DNA of 64,000 nt, taken from Muricea muricata (taxonomy: Eukaryota > Cnidaria > Anthozoa > Malacalcyonacea > Plexauridae). The stretch lies in assembly GCA_963855995.1 (NCBI GenBank), contig OY979730.1:5281341-5345340 (forward strand), read 5' to 3'. A program made the translations under genes and the position numbers. Below the pieces are notes generated by a model. It saw only the letters and a program-made list of their open reading frames with translations, was not told where the DNA came from and did no database searches. Shown piece after piece: positions 23,401 to 29,814 of the stretch (within the stretch, counting starts at the first letter, position 1; every line of letters begins with the position of its first letter).

Positions 23401-26027
23401 GTGAACAATATAGTTGGAAATATATGTGACAGGGGAAAGAATGAGTCCAGAAAAATAGATAATAAGTAGATAAATGTAAACGTTCTTATGGAACACTTTG
23501 GTTTTAGCCGACATATTCTAAAAGGTGATAATTAAATATGAATTCATTATAAACTATTTAGTGTTGAGTCTTTAACTATTATACTGATCTTGTACGATTC
23601 TTATATTATACGGCTATAAAATTCATTCGATTTAGTTGTTGCGTGAAAGTAATTTCATAACTATTTTTTAGTTAATCGAATCCTTCTTAATGGCAATCGT
23701 TTGACATATCGGTAAAGAGCAAAATTAATTGTTATTAGTGGCGTAGTTAGTCCCACCATGCAAATTTGAAATTATTATGATAATATCATTATCATAACTA
23801 TAATTGTCAGTAGAGAAAATTACTATGGCTCATATACCCTAAGGTCTCCCTCTGTCAACTTCCATTCGAAGGAGGAACCCGTGATAATACCTGCAGGTTT
23901 CTCACGACGTTCAGCACAGCGTTGACCTACACTGTTTTCATGTGACAAAAAAGGAACACCAATTGTACTCGATGTGCGCCAAATGTTCCAGTTTGATCCC
24001 AATGATGTACAGTGTTGTAAAGACACGAGACAAAACGCTTGTCCACCTCTAATCACAGTGATATATTTTACACATTCTACCCCAGTGATTTCTCAAAGTT
24101 TAAAAATCAACCCGGGTAACAATTTATTTCGAACAAACATCTCAGTCAGAAAGCAAGCTAGGATCGATCTTCATCAAGTGCTAATAATGTGCGAAACTCT
24201 ACTATAATTTTCAATGATCATTGTCGGTAGTAAGTTTACGCAGTGTCGCTACAAAACTGAGCTAATATTCTTGTTCGCCATGTAAAGCAGCTTTCCTTTT
24301 AACAATTACTTAATTATACATAAATCTGCGCAATGAAAATGATTAAAAACAACGGAAAATACTTCCACACAAAATTCTTTTACTGGTTAGCAAATATTTG
24401 TTTAACTGTTTAAAAACAGTGTGAAACTGGTTTAAAATGAATACCGCTTTTAAGGGCAAATTCATAGTGTTAAAATTCTGGAGAAGAAAACATGTTTTTT
24501 TCCTGACATGAATTATTTTGAAATAGCCTTTTAAAATGTTTACATTATAAAGCATCTGATGTCTTCTTGTGTGTGAACCAAGCCATTGAATATTGGCTCC
24601 TTGAATTACCGATCTTCCGCAGTCTATATTATTATTTAATTTTGGTAAAATAATTTTGCAACCTATCTTTTTGGATATTAAGATTGGATAGCATTATAAC
24701 CTTGCATTATAAATGCCCACAAAATCAGTTGCTTTTATATTAACCAGGGGCCATGCAGTTGTTCAAAGCTGGGTTAGCACTTGACCCATCGTTTAATTTT
24801 CTGTATTTCTACCAGTGGCGAAGCCAGCCCGAATATTTACTCCTGCTATGTTAATTTTTCGGAGTTAATGGTCTGTAAAAACAATCAATTTCTAAAGAAA
24901 TGAATAATGATATCATCATCGCTAACAATTAAAATTTACAGAGCAGGAGTAAAAAATCGGGCTGGCTTCGCCACTGATTTCTACACATCTGTTTACTTTA
25001 AAACTTTGGGACCTTAGACTACGATTGGTCTAGACAACACTTCCGAAGAAATATTTCCAAATTTATAAAAAAACTTCAAGGGAAATTTAATTTTAACTTT
25101 ACGTTATCTCAGGGTTAAGCTAACTGGCTTTTGAACAACTGGCCCCAGTATTTACAAATTTCCACGTCACGCTGGTGATTTTTTGCTTAAGTTTCTCCCA
25201 GTACGCGGGCTCAAATTTTTCGCCCGACCAATTAAAAGGGAATAAAATCTTGGCGTTTCAGAGCATGCTAAATATTTTTGTACCCGTTCGGAAAAGTGGA
25301 AAAAAATTGAGCAAAAATCGCCAGCATAATTTACAGCAAAATAGGAGGCCAGGCAAACAATACAAAGAATTTTCTTCTTGCACTTCATTTATTGAAGTTA
25401 AAAAAGTGACACATCAAGTAATTCATGTGAGTGTAAGACACACATACCTGACTAGATATGGGATTAAAGTGTGCAAAACTGACATTTATATTTTCGTCTT
25501 TAACGCAAGATTCGTCTGAAAATATAACTTTAACTTAAAAAGCTCAAGTACTGTAATAATTATAAGGAGTTTTAAATGTTTATCATGTTTGGGACGAAAT
25601 AAACTGAGAAGATCACATATAGGATACACACCTGACTTTACGTTGGAGTTTTTCCCACAACATACAATTATATTGATAAAACAGGGTGCAGTTGACAGCA
25701 GAGGGAAATCAACCCTTATTTGAAAAGAAATTGATTTTACAGGACATGAATACACCATCCCCCAATTAAAGCTCTAGCTTCACCTCTGCTTGTACCTCAG
25801 TACTTGAACCACCATGATGTAGTAAAAGGAGTCACTCTGAATTAGTCCGCCAGGTTGATCAGCGTAACTCAGTCAGTTAAGAAAAATAATTCCTCCCAAG
25901 AAGGACTTTCAAAAAGGTAACACACGACGACTTTGAAGGAGCTGACATACATGGAATGCACATTATTTTTTATTGTTGTAGAAAAGTTTTCGGACATACT
26001 GGAGTGAACCATTCTCTTTTACAAAAG
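2314..26027 (+). CDS. Gene 1: partial receptor-like paralog, tail-less (outline entry)
   Basis: Gene 1 enters from the left edge. Exons in order: discoidin second half (2314-2446), FN3-A (2559-2852), FN3-B at 4461, 5385, 7529 and 14637, broken FN3-B pieces at 15441 and 18640, Ig at 19329 and 22994, and membrane-proximal exons near 25149 and at 25982-26027. Most exons have phase 1 at both ends, so losing the broken FN3 pieces need not change the reading frame. Compared with gene 2 it has extra FN3-B copies and two Ig domains. No transmembrane or tail exon follows, because the matching stretch of gene 2 (about 58090-61553) is missing at about 26359. If the last intron is retained, translation stops after GNRCK, with an AATAAA at 26142. 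It could be a secreted form or a decaying gene. Single exons are listed separately. Confidence 0.6.
2559..2852 (+). CDS. Gene 1 exon: fibronectin type III module, type A
   Basis: A 294-base phase 1-1 exon, from acceptor gttctcag to donor gcag|gtagga. It encodes about 98 residues of an FN3 sandwich: [11 protein letters not shown], the core tryptophan in VSWK, then the [14 protein letters not shown] stretch with the FN3 tyrosine, and a final strand [10 protein letters not shown]. It is clearly orthologous to 46059-46352 and distinct from the type-B modules that follow. It follows the discoidin exon directly, as in gene 2. Confidence 0.87.
2853..4460 (+). other. Gene 1 intron with a MITE-like element
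   Basis: No coding signal. The ends match the gene 2 intron (46353-46809), but about 2930-4150 has no counterpart there. It contains the inverted-repeat element at 3861-4093. Confidence 0.65.
3861..4093. mobile_element. MITE-like element, GGGRCCGGTTGTTCA family
   Basis: The ends are imperfect inverted repeats: gggaccggttgttcaaagc at the left and a reverse complement ending in gaacaaccgcggcccc at the right. The same type of terminus occurs at 24747-25146 and 55415-55782. No coding capacity and no clear target duplication. Confidence 0.5.
4461..4751 (+). CDS. Gene 1 exon: fibronectin type III module, type B copy 1
   Basis: A 291-base phase 1-1 exon, from acceptor ttttattgcag to donor ggag|gtatga. 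The type-B FN3 landmarks are [11 protein letters not shown] at the start, LLVSWDKP with the core tryptophan, the family-specific [13 protein letters not shown] with a cysteine, a second cysteine in PKCSE, then the [20 protein letters not shown] stretch. The two cysteines recur in every type-B copy and may pair. The equivalent position in gene 2 (46810) keeps only a broken 5' piece. Confidence 0.87.
4752..5384 (+). other. Gene 1 intron between type-B FN3 exons
   Basis: Non-coding. The stretch just before the next exon (near 5250-5340) resembles the intron sequence before most type-B exons, so the duplicated unit is intron plus exon. The stretch near 4980-5160 is repeated near 13690-13830. Confidence 0.6.
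5385..5675 (+). CDS. Gene 1 exon: fibronectin type III module, type B copy 2
   Basis: A 291-base phase 1-1 exon, from acceptor tttttattgcag to donor ggag|gtatga. It encodes [37 protein letters not shown] and the [19 protein letters not shown] stretch. The C-terminal half is nearly identical to copy 1, which suggests recent duplication or gene conversion between neighbours. Uninterrupted and spliceable. Confidence 0.87.
5676..7528 (+). other. Gene 1 intron, 1.85 kb, no gene seen
   Basis: AT-rich non-coding sequence. It holds a short hairpin whose 14-base arms (aacagttattctac and its complement) lie at 6735-6748 and 6808-6821. Short open frames here have no recognisable motif. Confidence 0.6.
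7529..7819 (+). CDS. Gene 1 exon: fibronectin type III module, type B copy 3
   Basis: A 291-base phase 1-1 exon, from acceptor tttttattgcag to donor ggag|gtaaga. It encodes [38 protein letters not shown] and the [19 protein letters not shown] stretch. Domain-defining residues and both cysteines are intact. The intron that follows was split by the BEL/Pao element. Confidence 0.87.
7871..8176 (-). repeat. BEL/Pao 3' LTR
   Basis: Direct repeat of 12770-13102, 306 bases against 333. In element orientation it begins TGTAGCTACCG. The missing bases lie where the right copy has extra sequence near 12895-12955, so the LTRs have diverged by indels as well as substitutions. Confidence 0.9.
8293..8883 (-). 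pseudogene. BEL/Pao integrase C-terminal region
   Basis: A 196-codon frame with the C-terminal part of BEL/Pao integrases: [18 protein letters not shown], then [29 protein letters not shown] and NWPLARV, followed by a basic stretch. This is the distal integrase region and its DUF5641-type tail. The catalytic core upstream (8884-9729 on this strand) is broken. Confidence 0.85.
8884..9729 (-). pseudogene. BEL/Pao integrase core, decayed
   Basis: Lies between the RNase H frame and the integrase C-terminus, where the integrase zinc-binding and DDE regions belong. Stops and frameshifts break every frame, so no intact catalytic motif can be shown. Assigned by position within the element. Confidence 0.55.
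9730..10278 (-). pseudogene. BEL/Pao RNase H region
   Basis: A 182-codon frame. It begins [16 protein letters not shown], where the family has a first acidic residue; [11 protein letters not shown] and [11 protein letters not shown] follow, with a further glutamate and aspartate, and then [10 protein letters not shown]. These match the BEL/Pao RNase H order. It is out of frame with the reverse transcriptase just upstream. Confidence 0.85.
10372..11241 (-). pseudogene. BEL/Pao reverse transcriptase with altered active site
   Basis: A 289-codon frame covering most of the palm and thumb: [44 protein letters not shown] and RNIYVNDL, with [10 protein letters not shown] downstream. The family's YVDD active-site box reads YVND, so one catalytic aspartate is replaced. 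The upstream part continues in another frame (11145-11510). Confidence 0.88.
11145..11904 (-). pseudogene. BEL/Pao protease to RT linker (A17-type region), frameshifted
   Basis: Two frames overlap (11500-11904 and 11145-11510). The first has [15 protein letters not shown], a hallmark of the A17-type segment after BEL/Pao proteases. The second has [17 protein letters not shown] and [11 protein letters not shown] just before the RT. A frameshift separates them near 11505. Confidence 0.8.
11908..12234 (-). pseudogene. BEL/Pao aspartic protease
   Basis: A 108-codon frame with the retropepsin active-site box LLDSGSEVT near residue 10, followed by a flap-like region ([10 protein letters not shown]). 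The downstream part ends in a stop before the A17-type region, so the polyprotein is broken. Confidence 0.8.
12235..12640 (-). pseudogene. BEL/Pao Gag zinc-knuckle remnant
   Basis: Reading across stops gives a [13 protein letters not shown] knuckle, then [11 protein letters not shown] and a final [15 protein letters not shown], the cysteine/histidine clusters that close BEL/Pao Gag. An in-frame stop interrupts the second. Only about 130 bases separate this from the 5' LTR, so the N-terminal Gag region is deleted. Confidence 0.65.
12770..13102 (-). repeat. BEL/Pao 5' LTR
   Basis: Direct repeat of 7871-8176, starting tatagatcctatctatacgg and ending ggtagctaca on the plus strand, next to the aatta duplication at 13103-13107. 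Confidence 0.9.
13108..14636 (+). other. Gene 1 intron with a hairpin element
   Basis: Non-coding. Near 13310-13360 is a copy of the intron sequence that usually precedes type-B FN3 exons, with no exon after it, so an exon seems lost. The stretch 13690-13830 repeats 5010-5150. It holds the inverted-repeat element 13971-14571. Confidence 0.6.
13971..14571. mobile_element. Fold-back MITE-like element
   Basis: The ends are imperfect inverted repeats, ctaggcaggaagaacgaaat at the left and the complement of ttctttttgcctag at the right, continuing through a tttggttgcgaaatgttgta stretch. A second hairpin sits inside (about 14308-14430). Related sequence occurs at 55821-56027. No coding capacity. Confidence 0.6.
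14637..14927 (+). CDS. Gene 1 exon: fibronectin type III module, type B copy 4
   Basis: A 291-base phase 1-1 exon, from acceptor tttctattgcag to donor ggag|gtaaga. It encodes [40 protein letters not shown] and the [19 protein letters not shown] stretch. It is the last intact type-B exon of gene 1. Its end joins the first Ig exon in frame with a shared glycine codon. Confidence 0.87.
14928..15440 (+). other. Gene 1 intron, no gene seen
   Basis: Non-coding sequence before a broken FN3 exon. No motif recognised. Confidence 0.6.
15441..15489 (+). pseudogene. Broken type-B FN3 exon, 5' end only
   Basis: After the acceptor gtttattgcag the start of a type-B exon is readable ([11 protein letters not shown]). 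Homology then stops and a TAA follows at once. Minus-strand LINE-like sequence begins here, so the exon was probably cut by insertion or deletion. Confidence 0.8.
15490..16015 (-). mobile_element. LINE fragment: start of ORF2 with 2A-like motif and endonuclease
   Basis: Read on the minus strand across frameshifts, this contains a 2A-like motif ([12 protein letters not shown]), then SLKRLHL, and near its end a [12 protein letters not shown] stretch resembling the GGGV.IY motif of AP endonucleases in LINE ORF2. The order fits the first part of a non-LTR ORF2. It is heavily decayed. The longest open frame (15658-16131) mixes frames. Confidence 0.5.
16273..16640 (+). pseudogene. THAP zinc-finger domain, frameshifted
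   Basis: A start [20 protein letters not shown] matches the N-terminal C-x4-C part of THAP domains, ending in a stop. Downstream in other frames are a [10 protein letters not shown] stretch, [11 protein letters not shown] (the RR.W...I helix) and then [15 protein letters not shown] and VDWVPS, which supply the distal Cys-His pair and closing tryptophan. A short duplication near 16329-16385 (atgcctaa.attataaagaatcaaggcgaag, twice) contributes to the break. Confidence 0.6.
16650..17920. other. Interior of the THAP-bearing element, no gene seen
   Basis: AT-rich sequence with only short open frames and no recognised motif. Confidence 0.45.
18016..18639 (+). other. Intron-like sequence before a broken FN3 exon
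   Basis: The part from about 18490 resembles the intron sequence before other type-B exons, showing that the exon piece at 18640 is a separate repeat unit and not simply the other half of 15441. The rest is unrecognised. Confidence 0.55.
18640..18849 (+). pseudogene. Broken type-B FN3 exon, 5' end missing
   Basis: Reads [21 protein letters not shown] and CHSTQEHG, then a TAA stop in frame. Further FN3 landmarks ([14 protein letters not shown]) follow only after frameshifts. The first 50 or so exon bases are missing and the sequence before the break does not end in the usual acceptor. It is directly followed by an inverted FN3 piece. Confidence 0.8.
18850..18959 (-). pseudogene. Inverted 5' piece of a type-B FN3 exon
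   Basis: On the minus strand this is the start of a type-B exon preceded by its acceptor (ttttattgcag, rc of 18960-18970), encoding [16 protein letters not shown] and, after a small insertion, a [14 protein letters not shown] stretch. Its last 44 bases (18850-18893) are the reverse complement of 18651-18694 with one mismatch, forming a hairpin. Confidence 0.8.
18960..19328 (+). other. Gene 1 intron before the first Ig exon
   Basis: Contains inverted intron sequence belonging to the flipped FN3 unit near 18960-19000, then unrecognised sequence up to the Ig acceptor. Confidence 0.55.
19329..19616 (+). CDS. Gene 1 exon: immunoglobulin domain 1
   Basis: A 288-base phase 1-1 exon, from acceptor tttatcag to donor tcag|gtaagg. 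It encodes about 96 residues of an I-set-like Ig domain: [23 protein letters not shown], with the first cysteine and core tryptophan in place, and GKYVCHIRD, with the second cysteine. The usual D.G.Y.C box reads SLGKYVC. It resembles the second Ig exon closely, so the pair arose by duplication. Gene 2 has no Ig exon. Confidence 0.87.
20635..22840. mobile_element. IS630/Tc1-like DNA transposon remnant
   Basis: The ends form an imperfect inverted repeat of about 75 bases: cagtcaaaacggaaatacc continuing to attgcttacg at the left, and its complement ending in gttttgactg at the right. The left end follows a TA. The right is followed by TG, perhaps a mutated TA. It encloses a decayed transposase (21066-21462). 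The remainder is non-coding. Confidence 0.6.
21066..21462 (+). pseudogene. Transposase fragment, IS630/Tc1 superfamily
   Basis: The first frame reads [20 protein letters not shown] then [14 protein letters not shown] and SEASV, the layout of the helix-turn-helix to first catalytic aspartate in IS630/Tc1-type transposases. The family D in DEASV is S here. After a frameshift a second frame continues [19 protein letters not shown]. Stops follow. Not functional. Confidence 0.55.
22994..23281 (+). CDS. Gene 1 exon: immunoglobulin domain 2
   Basis: A 288-base phase 1-1 exon, from acceptor ttatttattag to donor gcaa|gtaatg. It encodes a second I-set-like domain: [25 protein letters not shown] with the core tryptophan, and [10 protein letters not shown] with the second cysteine. 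It ends in NDSC, like KKTC in the first Ig exon, so a C-terminal extra cysteine is shared. What it joins next is uncertain. Confidence 0.86.
24747..25146. mobile_element. MITE-like element split by another MITE
   Basis: The ends are inverted repeats: ggggccatgcagttgttcaa at the left and the complement of ttgaacaactggcccc at the right. It shares end sequence with 3861-4093 and 55415-55782. An hAT-like MITE sits inside it. Confidence 0.6.
24813..24976. mobile_element. hAT-like MITE, 164 bp
   Basis: Terminal inverted repeats cagtggcgaagccagcccga and its complement, flanked by a perfect 8-base duplication, atttctac, at 24805-24812 and 24977-24984. The 8-base target site and CAGTGGCG ends fit hAT-type MITEs. 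A damaged relative lies near 61405-61494. Confidence 0.85.
25149..25470 (+). CDS. Gene 1 candidate exon: membrane-proximal FN3-like segment
   Basis: An open stretch whose codons align with gene 2 exon 55030-55308: a [19 protein letters not shown] region against SKSSKSFAPENLTILNC, and a C-terminal [13 protein letters not shown] region against NVINILAQNMTLRV. It ends phase 0 at GIK|gtgtgc, a weaker donor, and the sequence just after aligns with the gene 2 intron. The nearest acceptor is ggccccag at 25141-25148, which is the end of a MITE. The start is therefore uncertain; 25175 is the first base with clear homology. It may be functional or decaying. Confidence 0.5.
25982..26027 (+). CDS. Gene 1 exon: YWSEPF membrane-proximal mini-exon
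   Basis: A 46-base exon, phase 0 in and phase 1 out, from acceptor ttgttgtag to donor aaag|gtaata, encoding [15 protein letters not shown]. It is nearly identical to gene 2 exon 56484-56529. In gene 2 the next exon is the transmembrane exon, but here that sequence is gone. Reading on without splicing gives a stop after five codons. Confidence 0.8.
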
Positions 26028-26141
26028 GTAATAGATGCAAATAAACATTCTATGTAGATGTGTTTTTCTCGTTAAGCATGATGATCCATTTAGTGCAAAC
26101 TTTGCGCAGTTCCTTGGTATAAAACCATGGTCTTTCTTTTC

Positions 26142-26147
26142 AATAAA
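26142..26147 (+). terminator. Possible polyadenylation signal of gene 1
   Basis: AATAAA about 115 bases after the last recognisable gene 1 exon. The same hexamer is conserved at 56658-56663 inside a gene 2 intron, so it may be coincidental. Confidence 0.3.
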
Positions 26148-27018
26148 TCCTATGATGTGAATCTATGAACGTATTAATCCTCCTTTACTGTACATTTTCT
26201 AATTTTAATTTACATAACTACATGTAACAAGGTAACTGTGCAGCTGGTAATCGATATGTAATTTGCAGTGCTTTCTATCACTCAAATGAAACTTCACAAA
26301 AAGCGAGAGTTATTTTATAGGCTTTGCTGTGCGCACGTCTTTGTGTGTAATTCGAGGGCCACTATTTTGTCAGCACAATATATTTATATGACTTTGTGTT
26401 AGAAAGTGACGTTTTGCTTTCTTTTTCTTTTTTTGGAATATGTTTTATTGGCTACGACAAACACTCGAATATTGGCATGTTTAACTCAATTTCCATGTCT
26501 CTCTCATTTTTACTACTGCTCACTGAACGTCATCAATTGCAAAGCGATAATTTAATAGCATTTAATTGAAATAGATACCAAATAATAGAACTTTAACATT
26601 GTTACGTAATAGGGGTGAATAAAACTTCACTATTAAAACAATTTCAGATATAGGGTGTCCGTAAATGGAGTTTTTGAAATAGCCTTTTGTTTATAATTTC
26701 ATTTCTTTGGAACTCTACTGAACTCACGAGTGAACTCACAACCACTGTTAAACTATAGGCGTTATGCGGCTCGGGTAATGCCGTGAGAATACTCGAGTAT
26801 CGTGTAAAATACTCGACTACGTTTTACACGATTTTCTCTTTTTCTCCCAACATTCTCCTCGTGCATTATTACAGCATATTGGCAAGCGACTATTTTCTAA
26901 CTACTAGAACTTACTATCGCAAGGAAAGTGCTGCCGCGCGACAGACGCCTTAAATGTACATCGATGAATTTATTTTGTTTTAAAAAAATTGAAATTTACA
27001 AGATGCTATAACTGCTAC
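26148..27018. repeat. Segmental duplication block B, copy 1, left part
   Basis: Aligns with 56664-58090 and then, after a jump at about 26359, with 61553-62480. Non-coding. Near 26770-26850 it includes an imperfect palindrome (actcgagta/tactcga) shared with 62235-62330. It is the pre-insertion context of the Gypsy element. Confidence 0.75.
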
Positions 27019-27128
27019 TGTGATGTGTATATAATTATAAAATGGCTAGCAGATTAATAAAAAGTTAGTTCATGTTTACCTTTGAATCCGTGTGCATCTA
27101 TCTCTTAAGGGCATTCACAGGCACTACA
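27019..27128 (+). repeat. Gypsy 5' LTR, 110 bp
   Basis: Nearly identical to the 3' LTR except that it lacks 29 bases after ataatt that the 3' copy has. LTRs this short are unusual but the flanking duplication supports the boundaries. Confidence 0.9.
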
Positions 27129-27181
27129 TTTGGCGATGAGGATATTAAGAAAAGTTAGAAGTATAAATTTAGTAGATTATT

Positions 27182-27910
27182 ATGGCAAAAAGCTTAGCTG
27201 TAGGCAAAATAATACCGTTTGATTGTGCAGGCGACATTACATGCGTAGGACCAAGATGGCGGCGGTGGAAAACAGCATTTCAGTTCTTTGTTGATGGCAA
27301 GGGAGTTGCAGACCCGAAGGAGAAAAGAGCTTTATTACTTCATTCAGCAGGGATGGATGTCCACGAAGTGTATTCGACCCTTGAAGAAGCGGCAGGCAGC
27401 AGTAAAGGAGAAGGCGAATACGAGGAATCTATGAATATTTTAGATCATCATTTTACGCCTCAGATTAACGTACCATTTGAACGGCACGAATTTCGACAGA
27501 TGAATCAAAAAGAATCTGAAACTATTGATCAGTTTGTGATACGATTGGCACGCCAAGCCGACAACTGTGTATTTGGGGCAAATAAGAAGGAACATATTCG
27601 AAGTCAAGTCATAGACAAATGTAAATCGAACAGACTTAGAAGAAAGTTGTTGGAAATGGGTAAAACTTTAACATTAGACGATGTACAAAGGGTTGCGAAA
27701 TCAATGGAAGTAGCCAAATTGCAAGCGAGAAGAATGGAAAAAGATCGGTCTGAGGAAATCAATAGTGTTGGGAGTCGAGCTCGAAAATGGTCGAAATTTG
27801 AAACTAGTCAGAAAAGTAAGGAAAGTAAGAAGTGTTACCACTGTGGTCGAGCTGGACATTTTGCTCGTGATAAGAATTGTCCAGCTGTGGGTGCAGTCTG
27901 TAAGAAATGA
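27182..27910 (+). CDS. Gypsy Gag
   Basis: A 242-codon frame starting at an ATG 53 bases after the 5' LTR. The capsid-like N-terminal two thirds include FQFFVDGKG and the Gag-family QKESETIDQFVIRLARQA stretch. One intact CCHC knuckle follows (CYHCGRAGHFARDKNC). The second knuckle starts (GAVCKK) and is broken by the TGA at 27908-27910, and its distal half (IGHFAVVC) is read in the next frame. Confidence 0.88.
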   Translation: MAKSLAVGKIIPFDCAGDITCVGPRWRRWKTAFQFFVDGKGVADPKEKRALLLHSAGMDVHEVYSTLEEAAGSSKGEGEYEESMNILDHHFTPQINVPFERHEFRQMNQKESETIDQFVIRLARQADNCVFGANKKEHIRSQVIDKCKSNRLRRKLLEMGKTLTLDDVQRVAKSMEVAKLQARRMEKDRSEEINSVGSRARKWSKFETSQKSKESKKCYHCGRAGHFARDKNCPAVGAVCKK

Positions 27911-28764
27911 TTGGACATTTCGCTGTTGTTTGTAAAACGAAGTCTGGTAGAAAAGACAAACAGACGAATAGAGCTCGCGGTGTTAAGCAGATCTCAGTGG
28001 AAAGAGGTTACAGAGTGTTGGGTAAAGTTGAGGATGATGACGAATATGCTTTTGCGATTGGAACGAGTGTAAAAGGTCTGCCAAATTCAATTGCTGTTGT
28101 GGATCTTGTCGTCGGGGGAGTAGTTGTGAAGAAGGTGTTAATAGACTCTGGTGCGTCCTGTAATATCGTAGATAAACAGACGTGGGAAGGCCTAAAGAAG
28201 CAAGGTATTCAATGCGAGTCGAGGAAAGAAAGTCGAAAGCTGTATCCGTATGGATCAACGAAGCCCTTTGAGACACTTGGAGTGTTCAAGTCGAAAATCC
28301 AGTGTGGTCGTGAAGAGATCGAAGTGGAATTTATCGTTATTGCAGGAAAAGGACGGACTCTGTTGGGTCGAGAAGCCGCTGTTCAATTGGGAGTGTTGAG
28401 TCTAGGACCACAAGCCAATGCCGTGGAATTGTCGATGACGGATCAATATCTGGAATGCTTTCAAGGCCTGGGAAAACTTAAGAATTATCAAGCAAAGATT
28501 TATATTGACCCCGAGGTCAGACCGGTAGCACAGAATCCAAGAAGAATTCCTTTCAGTCTTAGAAGTAAAGTTCAAGCAAAGATTGAGGAACTTCTCGAGT
28601 TAGACGTTATCGAAAAAGTGGATGGTCTAACGCCATGGGTTAGTCGGATTGGTGTAGTACCAAAGTGTGATGTTGATATTAGATTATGTGTTGACATGCG
28701 ACGAGCAAATGAAGCTGTAGTTCGAGAGAGACATCCGATTCCAACGGTCGATGAAGTCCTTTAA
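27907..28764 (+). pseudogene. Gypsy Pol part 1: knuckle end, protease and start of RT
   Basis: The frame starts at an ATG overlapping the Gag stop. It begins with the second half of a CCHC knuckle (GHFAVVC), then a retropepsin-type protease with VLIDSGASCNIV and a distal RTLLGREAA motif, then RT fingers (WVSRIGVVPK, RLCVDMRRANEA). It ends at TAA 28762-28764 inside the sequence DEVL-stop-NMNES, where relatives usually have glutamine, so a CAA-to-TAA change is likely. The next segment continues in the same frame. Confidence 0.85.
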
Positions 28765-28767
28765 AAT

Positions 28768-29814
28768 ATGAACGAGAGCGCTGTATTCAGCAAGTTGGAT
28801 TTGAAATGGGGATATCATCAAATTGAATTGGAGAACAAGTCTCGAGAGATAACAACGTTTGCAACACACATGAGTCTATTTCGGTATAAGAGATTGATGT
28901 TTGGGATTACATCAGCACCAGAACTATACCAGCATATCATCCAGCAAATACTTCAAGGATGTGATGGAGCATATAACATCTCGGATGACATCATCGTCCA
29001 TGGTCGAAGTTTGGAGGAGCATGATGCAAGATTGAACAAAGTCATGGAACGTCTGCGAGAAAAGGGTCTTATCTTGAATTCAGACAAATGTCAGTTCCGA
29101 ATTTCCAAGATTGAGTTCATGGGTCACGTGCTGTCCGAGAAAGGGATTGCTCCAACCGAGGAGAAGGTCAAAGCTGTTCTTGAAGCGAGGGAGCCAGCAA
29201 CGGTATCAGAAGTGAGGAGTTTCTTGGGATTGGTCAATTTTTGTTCGCGGTTTATACCAGATCTCGCAACGACAGCTGAACCGTTAAGACGACTTACAAG
29301 AAAGGATGTAGCCTTCTCATGGGGAAACGACCAGAAGACATCATTTAAGCGTGTGAAAGAAAAGTTGGGAGATGCGGAGACATTGGCATACTTTGACGTA
29401 AACGCTATAACACAACTTGTCACTGATGCAAATCCAGTCGGTCTTGGAGCTGTTCTCATACAAGAACCGAAGGGTAATCGTCGTGTTATTGCCTATGCAA
29501 GTAGAAGTCTATCAGTCGTCGAACGAAGGTATTCTCAGACAGAGAAGGAGGCGCTAGCCATTGTTTGCGCTTGCGAACTATTCCATTTGCATCTTTGCGG
29601 TATTTCATTCGAAATTCTGTCTGATCACAAACCACTCGAAGTGATCTATTCAAGTCAGTCACGACCGTCTGCTAGAATTGAACGTTGGGTGTTAAGACTT
29701 CAAACATATGATTTTACTGTGAAGTATATTCCTGGAAAGGAGAATATCGCTGACACGTTGTCTCATTTAGTCCAGAAAGCTGAGGAAACCCCGCGAAATG
29801 TTGCTGAAGAATGA
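28768..29814 (+). pseudogene. Gypsy Pol part 2: RT palm and RNase H
   Basis: A 348-codon continuation. RT: FSKLDLKWGYHQIEL with the first catalytic aspartate, FGITSAPELYQ, and an active-site box ISDDII. The thumb and connection include GHVLSEKGI and VRSFLGLVNF. RNase H follows with LVTDANPVGLGAVL, YSQTEKEALAIV and LSDHKPLEVIY. It ends DTLSHLVQKAEETPRNVAEE and then a stop, exactly where sequence before the integrase is deleted. Confidence 0.9.

Larger units (their letters stand above)
23282..25148 (+). other. Gene 1 intron with nested MITEs
   Basis: Non-coding. An exon equivalent to gene 2's 54771-54850 is expected here but I did not find it. Open frames on both strands near 23823-24207 have no recognisable domain. 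Confidence 0.55.

Noticed and set aside
23823-24207. Overlapping frames on both strands between the Ig exon and the MITEs
   Set aside because: No recognisable domain, no splice context, and stops in the likely continuation.
25840-25885. Short structured-looking stretch (tccgccaggttgatcagcgt) repeated near 56345-56390 as an RNA gene
   Set aside because: It is simply part of the block B duplication, and no tRNA or snRNA fold could be drawn.
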